Below, piece after piece: positions 7,783 to 15,483 of a stretch of 16,621 nucleotides of DNA (the first letter of the stretch is position 1; each line of letters starts with the position of its first letter). A program made the translations under genes and the position numbers. The notes under the pieces are model-generated. The model was not told the origin of the DNA and ran no database searches. It was given only the letters and a program-made list of their open reading frames with translations. Location of the stretch: positions 1-16,621 of the forward strand of contig JALXFI010000255.1 in NCBI GenBank assembly GCA_027069035.1, given 5' to 3'. Source of the DNA: a bacterium (GTDB taxonomy: Bacteria; Desulfobacterota; GWC2-55-46; S146-80; JALXFI01).

Positions 7783-9162
7783 TTAAACCCTCGTCTCCTC
7801 TTTTATTATGTCAATAAGCTCCTTAGCCATAATCGATATTTCATCCCGGTCCTTGCCTTCGACAAGCACCCGCGCAAGAGGTTCGGTGCCTGAATAACGA
7901 ATAAAGACCCTGCCTTTATTGTCAAGTTTTTTTTCTATATCCTTCATCATCTTTTTAAGCTTCGGCATATCATCTATCCTCTTTTTATTTTCAACCTCGA
8001 CATTTAAAAGCACCTGAGGATACGGCTCCATTATCTTCTTTAACTCCGAAAGGCTCTTTCCCTCTCTAATGATTATAGAAAGAAGCTGAAGGGCCGTGAT
8101 TATGCCGTCGCCGGTTGTATTATGATCAAGAAAAAGCATGTGCCCCGACTGCTCTCCTCCGAAATTATAACCATGTTTAAGCATTTCTTCTACAACATAG
8201 CGGTCTCCGACCCTTGTCCTTACAATCCTCCCCCCCTCTCTTTCTATAACCTCGTCAAGGCCCTTATTACTCATAATGGTAGAGACAAGCGTATTCTTAC
8301 AAAGGCGTCCTTCCCTCAGCAATCTTGACCCACATATGGCCATAACACCGTCCCCGTCAACCTCCTCGCCCTTCTCGTCCAAAAATATAACCCTGTCACC
8401 ATCGCCATCAAGCGCAATGCCGACATCAGCCCCCGTCTCCTGAACAAGCTCCCTCAGCCTGCCTGTATAAAGTGAGCCGCACTCCTTGTTTATATTTTCA
8501 CCATTAGGGTCAACACCTACTGCGCAAAGTGTTGCGCCAAGTTCGGAGAAGACCGCAGGGGCTACTTTATATGCGGCGCCGTTGGCACAATCAAGGGCAA
8601 TCGTAAGTCCTTCGAGTGTAAGTTCTTTTGGAAAGGTATTTTTTGCAAAAACAACATATCTTCCCCCCGCATCTTCAATCCTGAATGCCTTGCCGATCTC
8701 GCTCGCAGTAGGTCTGTGAACTTCGCCGTTATCTGCAAATATATAATCCTCCATAGCCATCTCTATATCATCGGGCAGTTTAAAACCGTCTTTTGAAAAG
8801 AACTTTATTCCGTTGTCCTGATAAGGGTTATGAGAAGCGGATATAACAACCCCAGCATCTGCCCTCATACTTGATGTTATAAATGCTATACCGGGAGTTG
8901 GCAGAGGCCCGACAAGCAAAACATCCACACCCATAGAACAGATGCCGGCAGACAGGGCGTTTTCGATCATATAGCACGAAAGCCTTGTATCCTTGCCTAT
9001 GACTATCCTATGTCTTCTCGGCTCTTGCTTAAAAACATAGGCGGCAGCCCTGCCAAGCTGCATCGCAATCTCGGTTGTCATTGGATAAACATTGGCCACC
9101 CCTCTTACACCATCGGTGCCAAAAAGCCTCCTGGACCTGCCTCCACAATCCTCACTCATCAT
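7783..9162 (-). CDS. glmM: Phosphoglucosamine mutase
   Basis: Converts glucosamine 6-phosphate to glucosamine 1-phosphate on the way to UDP-GlcNAc for peptidoglycan and LPS. From the chosen start it has 459 residues, slightly longer than the usual ~450. Motifs: LFGTDGVRG near the N-terminus, the phosphoserine loop ISASHNP (Ser about 110), metal-binding DGDGDR (about 252-257), GGEQSGH, and the C-terminal phosphate-binding RYSGTEPLARV. An in-frame GTG at 9172-9174 sits inside the GGGAGG sequence (9174-9179) and cannot use it. The ATG at 9160-9162 lies 11 nt beyond GGAGG, with a second ATG directly after it. A short tail (SEDCGGRSRR) precedes the conserved domain. It follows cdaA-cdaR, the conserved cyclic di-AMP locus; in Firmicutes GlmM binds CdaA and lowers its activity, so the same control is plausible here. 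Confidence 0.95.
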   Translation of the reverse strand: MMSEDCGGRSRRLFGTDGVRGVANVYPMTTEIAMQLGRAAAYVFKQEPRRHRIVIGKDTRLSCYMIENALSAGICSMGVDVLLVGPLPTPGIAFITSSMRADAGVVISASHNPYQDNGIKFFSKDGFKLPDDIEMAMEDYIFADNGEVHRPTASEIGKAFRIEDAGGRYVVFAKNTFPKELTLEGLTIALDCANGAAYKVAPAVFSELGATLCAVGVDPNGENINKECGSLYTGRLRELVQETGADVGIALDGDGDRVIFLDEKGEEVDGDGVMAICGSRLLREGRLCKNTLVSTIMSNKGLDEVIEREGGRIVRTRVGDRYVVEEMLKHGYNFGGEQSGHMLFLDHNTTGDGIITALQLLSIIIREGKSLSELKKIMEPYPQVLLNVEVENKKRIDDMPKLKKMMKDIEKKLDNKGRVFIRYSGTEPLARVLVEGKDRDEISIMAKELIDIIKEETRV

Positions 9163-9183
9163 ACCGAACCCCACCTCCCAATA

Positions 9184-9828
9184 TCACCTTTTATCTATAG
9201 TTATACTTATTTCAACGGTATCAGGCTGCATCTTGGCAACCTTGAGTCCCTTTAGCTCAAGGGGCGCCTTTTTTACAACGCTCTCCGAAATACCTTTTAT
9301 ATCGATTGGCACCGTTGACACCGCCTTTAACCCCTTAAGGTCACCTTCCGCCCCTGTTAGTGTAACAACGGACGGATTGACAATAATATCGCCAAGTTTA
9401 TATCCTTTAAGCGGGCTTCCCGACATCCTCACCTTTACAGGCACCTCTATGGTTATTACCTTCTCCAGCTCTATTGTAACACTGCTCGGTTTAACCGCTG
9501 TTACATTTATGCCACGGGGTACGCTTATGTCCTCAGGCAGTATCTGGAAGAGATTGGTGCCCTTTTCACTCTTTGAAAGATCAAGGGCTATCCTCATCTG
9601 GCTTGGAGAAAGGCTTGTAAGAAGCGTCCTTGGCCCTGAAACCCTTACCTCCACAAGGTTCTTTACCTCATTGCTCACCATAAATCCCGTCGGTATATCC
9701 TTCAACTCAAGCGGGATAAGAAACCCTATCTCCGTGCCCCTTTCACCAACTACAAAGAGCCATAATATCACAGCGAAAAACAAAGACAATATTTTTAAAG
9801 TAATGTTCTTAAAAAGAATATCCCTCAT
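9184..9828 (-). CDS. cdaR: CdaR/YbbR-domain membrane protein, regulator of diadenylate cyclase
   Basis: A 214-residue protein with one N-terminal membrane segment (about residues 9-27) followed by an extracytoplasmic part holding about two YbbR-type repeats (roughly 32-115 and 120-208). These are rich in short beta strands, with recurrent patterns such as KVRMSGSPLKGYKLG and SVTIELEKVITIEVPV. In Firmicutes CdaR interacts with the membrane cyclase CdaA and tunes cyclic di-AMP output. Two repeats is fewer than the three or four found in Bacillus. ATG start with only a weak GTGGTG upstream, 10 nt after cdaA, so translation may depend on cdaA. Its position between cdaA and glmM is the strongest support. 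Sequence similarity in this family is low, so identification rests on topology plus context. Confidence 0.88.
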   Translation of the reverse strand: MRDILFKNITLKILSLFFAVILWLFVVGERGTEIGFLIPLELKDIPTGFMVSNEVKNLVEVRVSGPRTLLTSLSPSQMRIALDLSKSEKGTNLFQILPEDISVPRGINVTAVKPSSVTIELEKVITIEVPVKVRMSGSPLKGYKLGDIIVNPSVVTLTGAEGDLKGLKAVSTVPIDIKGISESVVKKAPLELKGLKVAKMQPDTVEISITIDKR

Positions 9829-9838
9829 AACACCACGG

Positions 9839-10645
9839 CTAATATTTAAGTCTTAAAAACTTTCTCCTGTTCTTGCCCTTATATGAAGGGTTTACAGGCA
9901 CAAACGCCCCCTGCAGAATCTTCCTGAATGTTGGAAGATCAAGGTTCTGCTTTATAAGACCGCCTGATACTATAGAAACCTCGCCCCTCTCTTCGGATAC
10001 TACAACCGCAAGGGCATCCGTCTCTTCGGTGATGCCAACGGCAGCCCGATGTCTTGTCCCAAGTGATTTATGAAGATGAGGGCTTGTAGAAAGAGGCAGA
10101 ATACAGCCGGCCGCAACTATCCTGCCGCGCTGTATGATCACTGCTCCGTCGTGTATGGACGATGACGGATGGAATATTATGGTAAGTATCTCATCGCCTA
10201 CCTTGGCATCTATCTCTGTGCCTATCTCTACATAATCCCTGAGGCCTATGCCTTTTTCAAGGACTATGATAGCGCCTATCCTGTCACGGGCAAGAGAAAA
10301 AGCAGCCTTTGTTATCTCTTCCAGTTCATATATCTTTTCAGCCTTTTCATAGACATCAAACAGAGTAGGCCTGCCTATATGAGCAAGCGCCCTCCTTATA
10401 TCATCCTGAAATATAACTATAATAATTATGATAATGGAACTAAGAAAATTATTAAGTACCCATCGCAAAGTAAGAAGCCCCCCCCATTGCGACAGGAAAT
10501 ATATTATTATGATCATTGCAAGGCCAAGGAGCATCTGCTCCGCCCTTGTGCCTTTAACAAGCAGGATTATCCTATATATTATAAAGGCGACTATGGTTAT
10601 ATCAACGATATCCCATACAGTAATGGAAAGGAGGGTGTTTAACAT
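9839..10645 (-). CDS. cdaA: Membrane diadenylate cyclase CdaA (DacA)
   Basis: Makes cyclic di-AMP from two ATP at the inner membrane; this messenger controls potassium/osmolyte balance and wall homeostasis. It has 268 residues. Three hydrophobic segments (about 12-31, 37-54 and 58-79) precede a short linker and the DAC domain (about 95-240). Catalytic motifs are SSIHDGAVII with DGA at 166-168 and GTRHRAAVG with RHR at 198-200, both intact. ATG start with an excellent GAGGTGAG upstream. It is separated from folP by 61 nt of AT-rich DNA, which could hold a secondary promoter, and is followed by cdaR after 10 nt and then glmM, the canonical cda locus. It appears catalytically complete. The basic tail (KGKNRRKFLRLKY) extends beyond the conserved domain. 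Confidence 0.96.
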   Translation of the reverse strand: MLNTLLSITVWDIVDITIVAFIIYRIILLVKGTRAEQMLLGLAMIIIIYFLSQWGGLLTLRWVLNNFLSSIIIIIIVIFQDDIRRALAHIGRPTLFDVYEKAEKIYELEEITKAAFSLARDRIGAIIVLEKGIGLRDYVEIGTEIDAKVGDEILTIIFHPSSSIHDGAVIIQRGRIVAAGCILPLSTSPHLHKSLGTRHRAAVGITEETDALAVVVSEERGEVSIVSGGLIKQNLDLPTFRKILQGAFVPVNPSYKGKNRRKFLRLKY

Positions 10646-10706
10646 ATTTACTCACCTCAGGGTTCAAAACTTTTTAAAACCTCGCCTTTTTTATAAAAAT
10701 CAAGAG

Positions 10707-11567
10707 CTACGCACTTTTTATTGCATCAACCATTGCAGCAACCCTTTTCATCTCCTTTACATCATGAACCCTCATAATATGAGAGCCTTCCCATGCCCCT
10801 ACGGCAACCGCAGCGGCCGTTCCTTCAATACGTTCCTTCTCACTCAAACCAAGCACATGACCTATAAAGGATTTTCTTGACACACCAAGCACCACAGGTC
10901 TCCCAAGTGTGCCAAACCGTGATATGCCCTTTATAAGGGCAAGATTATCGTGGAAGTCCTTTCCAAAACCGATCCCGGGATCTATAGCGATACTCTCTCT
11001 CTTCACCCCTGTTTCAACCGCATAGTTTATTCTATCAAGAAAGTATCCGTACATCTCCAAAAATATATCATTATAATGGGTGTTATACTGCATATTTTCA
11101 GGTCTTCCCCGCATATGCATAAGCACCACCGGCGTTTTATAATGAGCGGCAACTTCGGCCATCAAGGGGTCAAACCCAAAGGCGCTTACATCATTAATTA
11201 TCTCAGCTCCTTCTTCAACGGCCTGTCTGGCCACCTCCGCCTTAGTAGTATCAACCGATATAGGCGCCTTCAGTTTTGCTTTAGAAAGTTCTTTTACAAC
11301 AGGGATAACCCTCGCCAGTTCTTCTTCAAGCAGCACGGTATCAGCCCCGGGCCTTGTAGATTCTCCTCCTATATCTATAATATCAGCACCATCTTCCTCC
11401 ATCTCAACGGCCTTTTTTACTGCAATGTCCAAATCCATATACCTTCCGCCATCGAAAAAAGAGTCGGGTGTAACATTTAATATCCCCATAATAAGGGTCC
11501 TGTCTCCGAGTTTCCATGACCTTTTTCTTCCTTCCCACAAAATCAAATCAGAATTCAAAAGAGACAT
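10707..11567 (-). CDS. folP: Dihydropteroate synthase
   Basis: Joins p-aminobenzoate to 6-hydroxymethyl-dihydropterin pyrophosphate in folate synthesis; the target of sulfonamides. From the chosen ATG it has 286 residues and forms a TIM barrel. Motifs: MGILNVTPDSFFDGG (27-41), DIIDIGGESTRPGA (62-75), ISVDTTKAEVA (103-113), INDVSAF (124-130), VLMHMRGRPENMQ (148-160), IAIDPGIGFGK (193-203) and LGVSRKSFIG (227-236). An in-frame TTG at 11583-11585 would add six residues. Neither start has a clear Shine-Dalgarno, so I choose the ATG at 11565-11567. A weak or unusual initiation is notable for the first gene of a long operon. It follows ftsH after about 300 nt; ftsH-folP adjacency is common in proteobacteria. 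Confidence 0.94.
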   Translation of the reverse strand: MSLLNSDLILWEGRKRSWKLGDRTLIMGILNVTPDSFFDGGRYMDLDIAVKKAVEMEEDGADIIDIGGESTRPGADTVLLEEELARVIPVVKELSKAKLKAPISVDTTKAEVARQAVEEGAEIINDVSAFGFDPLMAEVAAHYKTPVVLMHMRGRPENMQYNTHYNDIFLEMYGYFLDRINYAVETGVKRESIAIDPGIGFGKDFHDNLALIKGISRFGTLGRPVVLGVSRKSFIGHVLGLSEKERIEGTAAAVAVGAWEGSHIMRVHDVKEMKRVAAMVDAIKSA

Positions 11568-11875
11568 AACCGGCTTAATATTCAAATATCATAAAAACAA
11601 AACAAAAAAACTTTATATCCATGTTGTAGTGATAAATGTTCGATGCCGCCAGCCTTGCAATCCTCTCTTCTCAGAAAGTCTTTCAACCAAGCCAACGGCT
11701 TCTCTTTTTGAACAGATGTTAAGACGCCTTACGGGAGGGCAGAACCTGTTTTCCATATACAAAAAATAAGAGGGTCAAGACATCCCGCCGATAAAGGTTA
11801 TGTATCCTAAAAACCTGTTAACTGCAAGACAGAGTAAAAAAATGACCGGCAAACACCTTGAACTCTTACGATCTT
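11568..11875. other. Gap between ftsH and folP with two tiny same-frame minus-strand ORFs
   Basis: This is the only long gap inside the main gene series. No tRNA, rRNA or known riboswitch signature is recognisable, and no strong terminator follows ftsH. On the minus strand a short hydrophobic ORF (TTG at 11850-11852) ends at TGA 11775-11777. In the same frame, with no other stop, the reading continues to an ATG at 11754-11756 and on to TAA 11613-11615. A TTGACC (-35-like) occurs at 11773-11778 without a good -10 at standard spacing. The region may simply be the folP leader with its promoter. Confidence 0.4.
11613..11756 (-). CDS. Possible 47-residue small protein upstream of folP
   Basis: ATG-initiated ORF beginning MENRFCPPVRRLNICSKREA, followed by a likely helix (about 18-31, EAVGLVERLSEKRG). 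It has two cysteines (C6, C15) and a basic composition, with no membrane segment. I recognise no family. No Shine-Dalgarno precedes the ATG; the upstream sequence is T-rich. It continues the frame of an upstream hydrophobic ORF across a single TGA. It could be a genuine small protein, the end of a decayed gene, or chance. Against it: short length and no ribosome-binding site. For it: a protein-like helix, and location in an otherwise unexplained gap in a compact operon. Confidence 0.22.
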   Translation of the reverse strand: MENRFCPPVRRLNICSKREAVGLVERLSEKRGLQGWRHRTFITTTWI

Positions 11876-13699
11876 TTAAACCTTGGCCGCTTCCTTCTTT
11901 TGTTTCTTTACCTCTGCTTTTTCATTGATGATATTCTCTATCTCTTCACCGTCAAGAGATTCCTTTTCAAGAAGACTTTGAGCAATGCCATGAAGAAGGT
12001 CTAAATTGTCATTTATAAGTTTCTTTGCTCTTGTATAACAATTCGTAACAATTCTCTTTACTTCGGCATCTATCTCTATAGCGGTCTCTTCGCTGTAATC
12101 CCTGTGCTGAGAGATCTCTCTGCCGAGGAATATCTGTTCTTCCTTCTTTCCAAAAGTAAGGGGTCCAAGTTTTTTACTCATACCCCATTCACAGACCATC
12201 TTCCTTGCTATGTCCGTAGCCCTTTCAATATCATTGCCTGCGCCTGTGGTCTGGTGCTTTAAAATAAGCTCTTCAGCGGCTCTTCCTCCCATAAGCACGG
12301 TAATATTTGTTATAAGATACTCAGCCGGATATGTATGCCTCTCGTCTATCGGCAACTGCTGGGTTAATCCAAGGGCCATGCCTCTCGGTATTATAGAGAC
12401 CTTGTGTATAGGGTCGGAACCCGGGCTTAGTTTTGCCACAAGTGTATGTCCGGCCTCATGATATGCTGTGTTATTACGCTCGGTATCGCTTATGATCATA
12501 CTCCTTCTCTCCGTGCCCATAAGAACCTTGTCCTTTGCGGTCTCAAAATCCGTCATGCCGATCTTATCCTTTCCGTAACGCGCAGCCATCAGAGCGGCCT
12601 CGTTTACAAGATTGGCAAGGTCTGCACCGGAAAAACCCGGTGTGCCCCTTGCAAGTATGGAAAGGTCAACCTCACCGATAGGCATCTCCTTGGTATGCAC
12701 CTTAAGAATCTCTTCCCTGCCTTTAATATCAGGTTTCGGCACTATTACCTGCCTGTCAAATCTGCCGGGCCGAAGAAGGGCAGGATCCAAAACATCCGGC
12801 CTGTTGGTAGCAGACACCAGAATAACTCCTTCGTTCGACTCAAAACCATCCATTTCCACAAGAAGCTGGTTCAGAGTCTGTTCCCTCTCGTCATGACCGC
12901 CTCCAAGACCCGCTCCTCTGTGTCTTCCAACGGCATCTATCTCATCGATAAAGATAATGCAGGGGGCATTTTTCTTCCCCTGTGTGAAAAGGTCTCTTAC
13001 CCTTGACGCGCCGACACCCACAAACATCTCAACAAAATCGGAACCGCTTATACTGAAGAAAGGAACTTCCGCCTCGCCTGCAATGGCCTTTGCAAGGAGA
13101 GTTTTCCCTGTTCCAGGCGGACCGACAAGCAATACGCCTTTCGGGATATGTCCACCAAGACGCGTAAATTTCTTCGGGTCTTTTAAAAATTCTATAACCT
13201 CCTGAACCTCTTCTTTTGCCTCTTCCACGCCCGCGACATCTTTAAAGGTTACCTTTTGTTCATTTTCTGTAAGAAGTTTGGCACGGCTCTTTCCAAAGGC
13301 CATCGCCTTCCCCCCGCCCGCCTGCATCTGGCGCATAAAGAATATCCATACCGCAATAAGCAGGAGCATAGGGAACCACGATATAAGTATAGTCACGTAC
13401 CATGGAGACTGCTCAACAGGCTTTGCCATAATCTTAACACCTTTATCCTGCAGCCGTTTTATAAGACCAGGATCATCAGGTGTAAAGGTCTTAAACTCAG
13501 TAGAGTCTGTAAAGACTCCGCTTATATTATTACCCCTGATAGTAACTTCAGAAACCTTGCCGTCCTCTACAGCATTTACAAAATCACTGAAAACAATCTC
13601 CTTGCTTGCAAGCTGCGGCTGACTGAACATGTTGAAAAGGAGAACCATAGTGGCAATAACAATAAGCCACAGGGCCAGATTCTTATAAAATTGATTCAT
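11876..13699 (-). CDS. ftsH: ATP-dependent zinc metalloprotease FtsH
   Basis: Membrane-anchored AAA+ protease that degrades misfolded membrane proteins and regulators such as LpxC. It has 607 residues. Two membrane segments (about 8-26 and 101-122) enclose a periplasmic domain. The AAA module follows, with Walker A GPPGTGKT (193-200), pore motif FVG (about 226-228), Walker B IIFIDEID (248-255) and the second region of homology SATNRPDVLDPALLRPGRFDR (arginine fingers about 313 and 316). The protease domain has HEAGH (414-418) and the third zinc ligand in ERATDIARKM. The C-terminus is a short charged coiled tail rich in Lys/Glu. ATG start with GGGGGA about 8 nt upstream. It follows tilS after 93 nt of AT-rich DNA with no clear promoter. 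The frequent tilS-hpt-ftsH arrangement is present here without hpt. Confidence 0.97.
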   Translation of the reverse strand: MNQFYKNLALWLIVIATMVLLFNMFSQPQLASKEIVFSDFVNAVEDGKVSEVTIRGNNISGVFTDSTEFKTFTPDDPGLIKRLQDKGVKIMAKPVEQSPWYVTILISWFPMLLLIAVWIFFMRQMQAGGGKAMAFGKSRAKLLTENEQKVTFKDVAGVEEAKEEVQEVIEFLKDPKKFTRLGGHIPKGVLLVGPPGTGKTLLAKAIAGEAEVPFFSISGSDFVEMFVGVGASRVRDLFTQGKKNAPCIIFIDEIDAVGRHRGAGLGGGHDEREQTLNQLLVEMDGFESNEGVILVSATNRPDVLDPALLRPGRFDRQVIVPKPDIKGREEILKVHTKEMPIGEVDLSILARGTPGFSGADLANLVNEAALMAARYGKDKIGMTDFETAKDKVLMGTERRSMIISDTERNNTAYHEAGHTLVAKLSPGSDPIHKVSIIPRGMALGLTQQLPIDERHTYPAEYLITNITVLMGGRAAEELILKHQTTGAGNDIERATDIARKMVCEWGMSKKLGPLTFGKKEEQIFLGREISQHRDYSEETAIEIDAEVKRIVTNCYTRAKKLINDNLDLLHGIAQSLLEKESLDGEEIENIINEKAEVKKQKKEAAKV

Positions 13700-13792
13700 C
13701 CGTGTTTCCCCCTTAAAAAAAGATAAAAAACTTTGTCTGGTTATTTATTCTTGCACAAACAATAAAAATTTACAATATATTTCACGCATTAT

Positions 13793-15193
13793 TTAGACAC
13801 ATCTGTTTATAATCTCAATCCTTAAGACCTTTCCGGTATCTCTTGTTATCGGATACTTTGATGATCTTTTTAAACCTGCAACCCATAAAACGCCATCATC
13901 GGAAAGCAGCAGTGGGTTAATTTTTCTCATACTCACAGGAATCTTACAGTCTATATACAGGTCCTTGACCTTCTTTCCGCCTGTCATTCCATAAGGTATG
14001 ATCCTGTCTCCGGCACGGAAAGGCCTGAGATAAAGACGTCCTTTAACCCTGTCATAATCAAAACAAGCCAGATTATCTCCCTTATCTTTATCTATCAACT
14101 TTAAAGCATCGATCTGTTCGGTAATATCGGCCTTTAAAGTCATGCCGGCCTCCGGTATTTCAGTAAAGCCGTTAATATTTAATTCATACTCATAGTGTGA
14201 AGGGGTCTCTCTCCCCAATTTAAAAACCATATTTCCGTATTCCCTGCACACGGTCACAGACATTGGAAGATTAAGACTTTTATTAGGCATATCTGATTCC
14301 AAAAGCCTTTTTACGGCCTCGGTGTGACAGATATACAAACCGGCAGAGCTGTCTGCAACATGCTCCCATGCCATCCTCAATACCCTTGACTGAACAGCGC
14401 TGTGAAGATTTTTAAGTCTATCGATAGAAAATCTTATCTCTTTATCAGATATTGTTATGGAACTTTTATAAAACGCCTTTTCAGACTCTCCCTGAAGAAA
14501 ATCATCCTCCCTGCCTATTACCATGGAAGAACGCACAATAGTCTCTCTTATATTAGGGTTAAATTCTTCCTTTAAAAACGGCATAAGTTTAAGCCTCACC
14601 CTGTTTCGCAGATATTTTGTCTCTTTATTTGTATGATCGTCAACATAATCTATACCTTTTTCCGCCGCGTAAGAAACAATTTCTTCCCTGCTCACCTCAA
14701 AAAGAGGTCTTATGAAATCATCTCTCTTTGGAGCCATCCCTTTAAGGCCGCTCATGCCTGAACCCAAAATAAACCTCATGAGCACGGTCTCTGCCTGATC
14801 ATCGCTGTGATGGGCAAGGGCAACACTGTCGGCATCAAAACTCCTGATAACATCTGAAAAAAACTCATATCTTATCTTTCTGTAATACGCCTGCCCGGAC
14901 AATCCCTTATCTGAAATTGAGTAATTATCCGCCCTTCCTACATAAAGGGGAAGATTATAACCCTTTGAAAGCTTTTTAACAAAGTCTTCATCACGGTCGG
15001 AATCCCGTCCTCGAAGACCGTGATTAAAATGTGCTACGGAAAGCTTTAATGCAAATTCATCTCTAAGAGCAACCAGAAGATGGAGCAACACAACGGAATC
15101 AATCCCTCCGGAAACCGCTACGATAACCCTGTCGCCTTCTTCAAGCATCCCGTAGCATGCGATACACTTTTTAATCTTCTCTCTTAAATCCAT
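13793..15193 (-). CDS. tilS: tRNA(Ile)-lysidine synthetase
   Basis: Attaches lysine to C34 of the CAU-anticodon tRNA-Ile, changing it to read AUA and accept isoleucine. It has 466 residues, the long three-domain form. The N-terminal PP-loop domain (about 1-215) has VAVSGGIDS with the P-loop at 28-33, AHFNHGLRGRDSDRDE (54-69) and ALAHHSDDQAETVLMR. A middle domain (about 250-330) is followed by the C-terminal TilS_C domain (about 385-455) with LYLRPFRAGDRIIPYGM and KKVKDLYIDCKIPVSMR. ATG start (15191-15193). The nearest Shine-Dalgarno, GGGAG, is 15 nt away and partly inside a hairpin. It is the first recognised housekeeping gene at the right end of the minus-strand series and lies next to the AT-rich accessory edge. 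The assignment is secure. Confidence 0.96.
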   Translation of the reverse strand: MDLREKIKKCIACYGMLEEGDRVIVAVSGGIDSVVLLHLLVALRDEFALKLSVAHFNHGLRGRDSDRDEDFVKKLSKGYNLPLYVGRADNYSISDKGLSGQAYYRKIRYEFFSDVIRSFDADSVALAHHSDDQAETVLMRFILGSGMSGLKGMAPKRDDFIRPLFEVSREEIVSYAAEKGIDYVDDHTNKETKYLRNRVRLKLMPFLKEEFNPNIRETIVRSSMVIGREDDFLQGESEKAFYKSSITISDKEIRFSIDRLKNLHSAVQSRVLRMAWEHVADSSAGLYICHTEAVKRLLESDMPNKSLNLPMSVTVCREYGNMVFKLGRETPSHYEYELNINGFTEIPEAGMTLKADITEQIDALKLIDKDKGDNLACFDYDRVKGRLYLRPFRAGDRIIPYGMTGGKKVKDLYIDCKIPVSMRKINPLLLSDDGVLWVAGLKRSSKYPITRDTGKVLRIEIINRCV

Positions 15194-15210
15194 ACTATAA
15201 ATACATTACT

Positions 15211-15236
15211 CCCAAAAACCTATCTCTGTTTTTGGG
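15211..15236 (-). promoter_or_regulatory. Leader hairpin upstream of tilS
   Basis: A perfect 9-bp inverted repeat, CCCAAAAAC (15211-15219) and GTTTTTGGG (15228-15236), with an 8-nt loop, 18 nt before the tilS ATG. In the transcript the 3' arm contains the GGG of the GGGAG Shine-Dalgarno-like sequence, so folding could hide it. No U-tract follows, so it is not a standard terminator on either strand. It may be a translational control element or a processing site; this is inference from position. Confidence 0.4.
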
Positions 15237-15408
15237 TTACTCAACAAAAACCAAAAAAGTCGAGTTTTCATTGTATATCAAATCGGTTCTTATTGCCACT
15301 TATTGAATTTTTCTTGAGAGTAGTTAAGTTATAGTAATAGAATGGAACTATAGATTATATAATCGGAAGGATAATCATTTTGAAGATAAGCATGTAATAA
15401 AAATGCGT

Positions 15409-15483
15409 TTATTGTGCAACAGTTGTTTCCATGGCTTCATTGCCTTTCACCCCCAAATAAAACCTTATACCTTCTTTCTTCAC
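15409..15483 (-). CDS. Possible 24-residue micro-ORF overlapping the secreted protein gene
   Basis: A GTG-initiated ORF whose first codon overlaps the TGA of the upstream 130-residue gene (GTGA junction), the same kind of junction seen between true genes in this window. It begins VKKEGIRFYLGVKGNEAM and ends 11409-style with TAA at 15409-15411. Translation could occur by re-initiation. There is no independent Shine-Dalgarno and no family is recognised. The rest of the 286-nt gap down to tilS contains the leader hairpin and otherwise nothing I can identify. Chance is the default explanation. Confidence 0.15.
   Translation of the reverse strand: MKKEGIRFYLGVKGNEAMETTVAQ

Noticed and set aside
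9092..9856. Plus-strand open frame of about 254 codons
   Set aside because: Antisense to cdaR and the start of glmM; no motifs, and both minus-strand genes have domain and context support.
10169..10642. Plus-strand open frame rich in Tyr/Ile/Lys
   Set aside because: Antisense to cdaA, which has intact DGA and RHR motifs; its composition reflects the hydrophobic codons of the other strand.
11749..11777. Selenocysteine reading of the TGA at 11775-11777
   Set aside because: Not accepted as a call: the nearby stem is only about three base pairs, no selenoprotein family matches, and no Sec machinery is visible. Kept only as one hypothesis in a finding.
11568..11875. tRNA, 6S RNA, SRP RNA or riboswitch in the ftsH-folP gap
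   Set aside because: No T-loop consensus, SRP tetraloop or known aptamer core could be matched by eye on either strand.
15209..15240. Rho-independent terminator at the tilS leader hairpin
   Set aside because: The stem is perfect but neither strand has a following T-tract.
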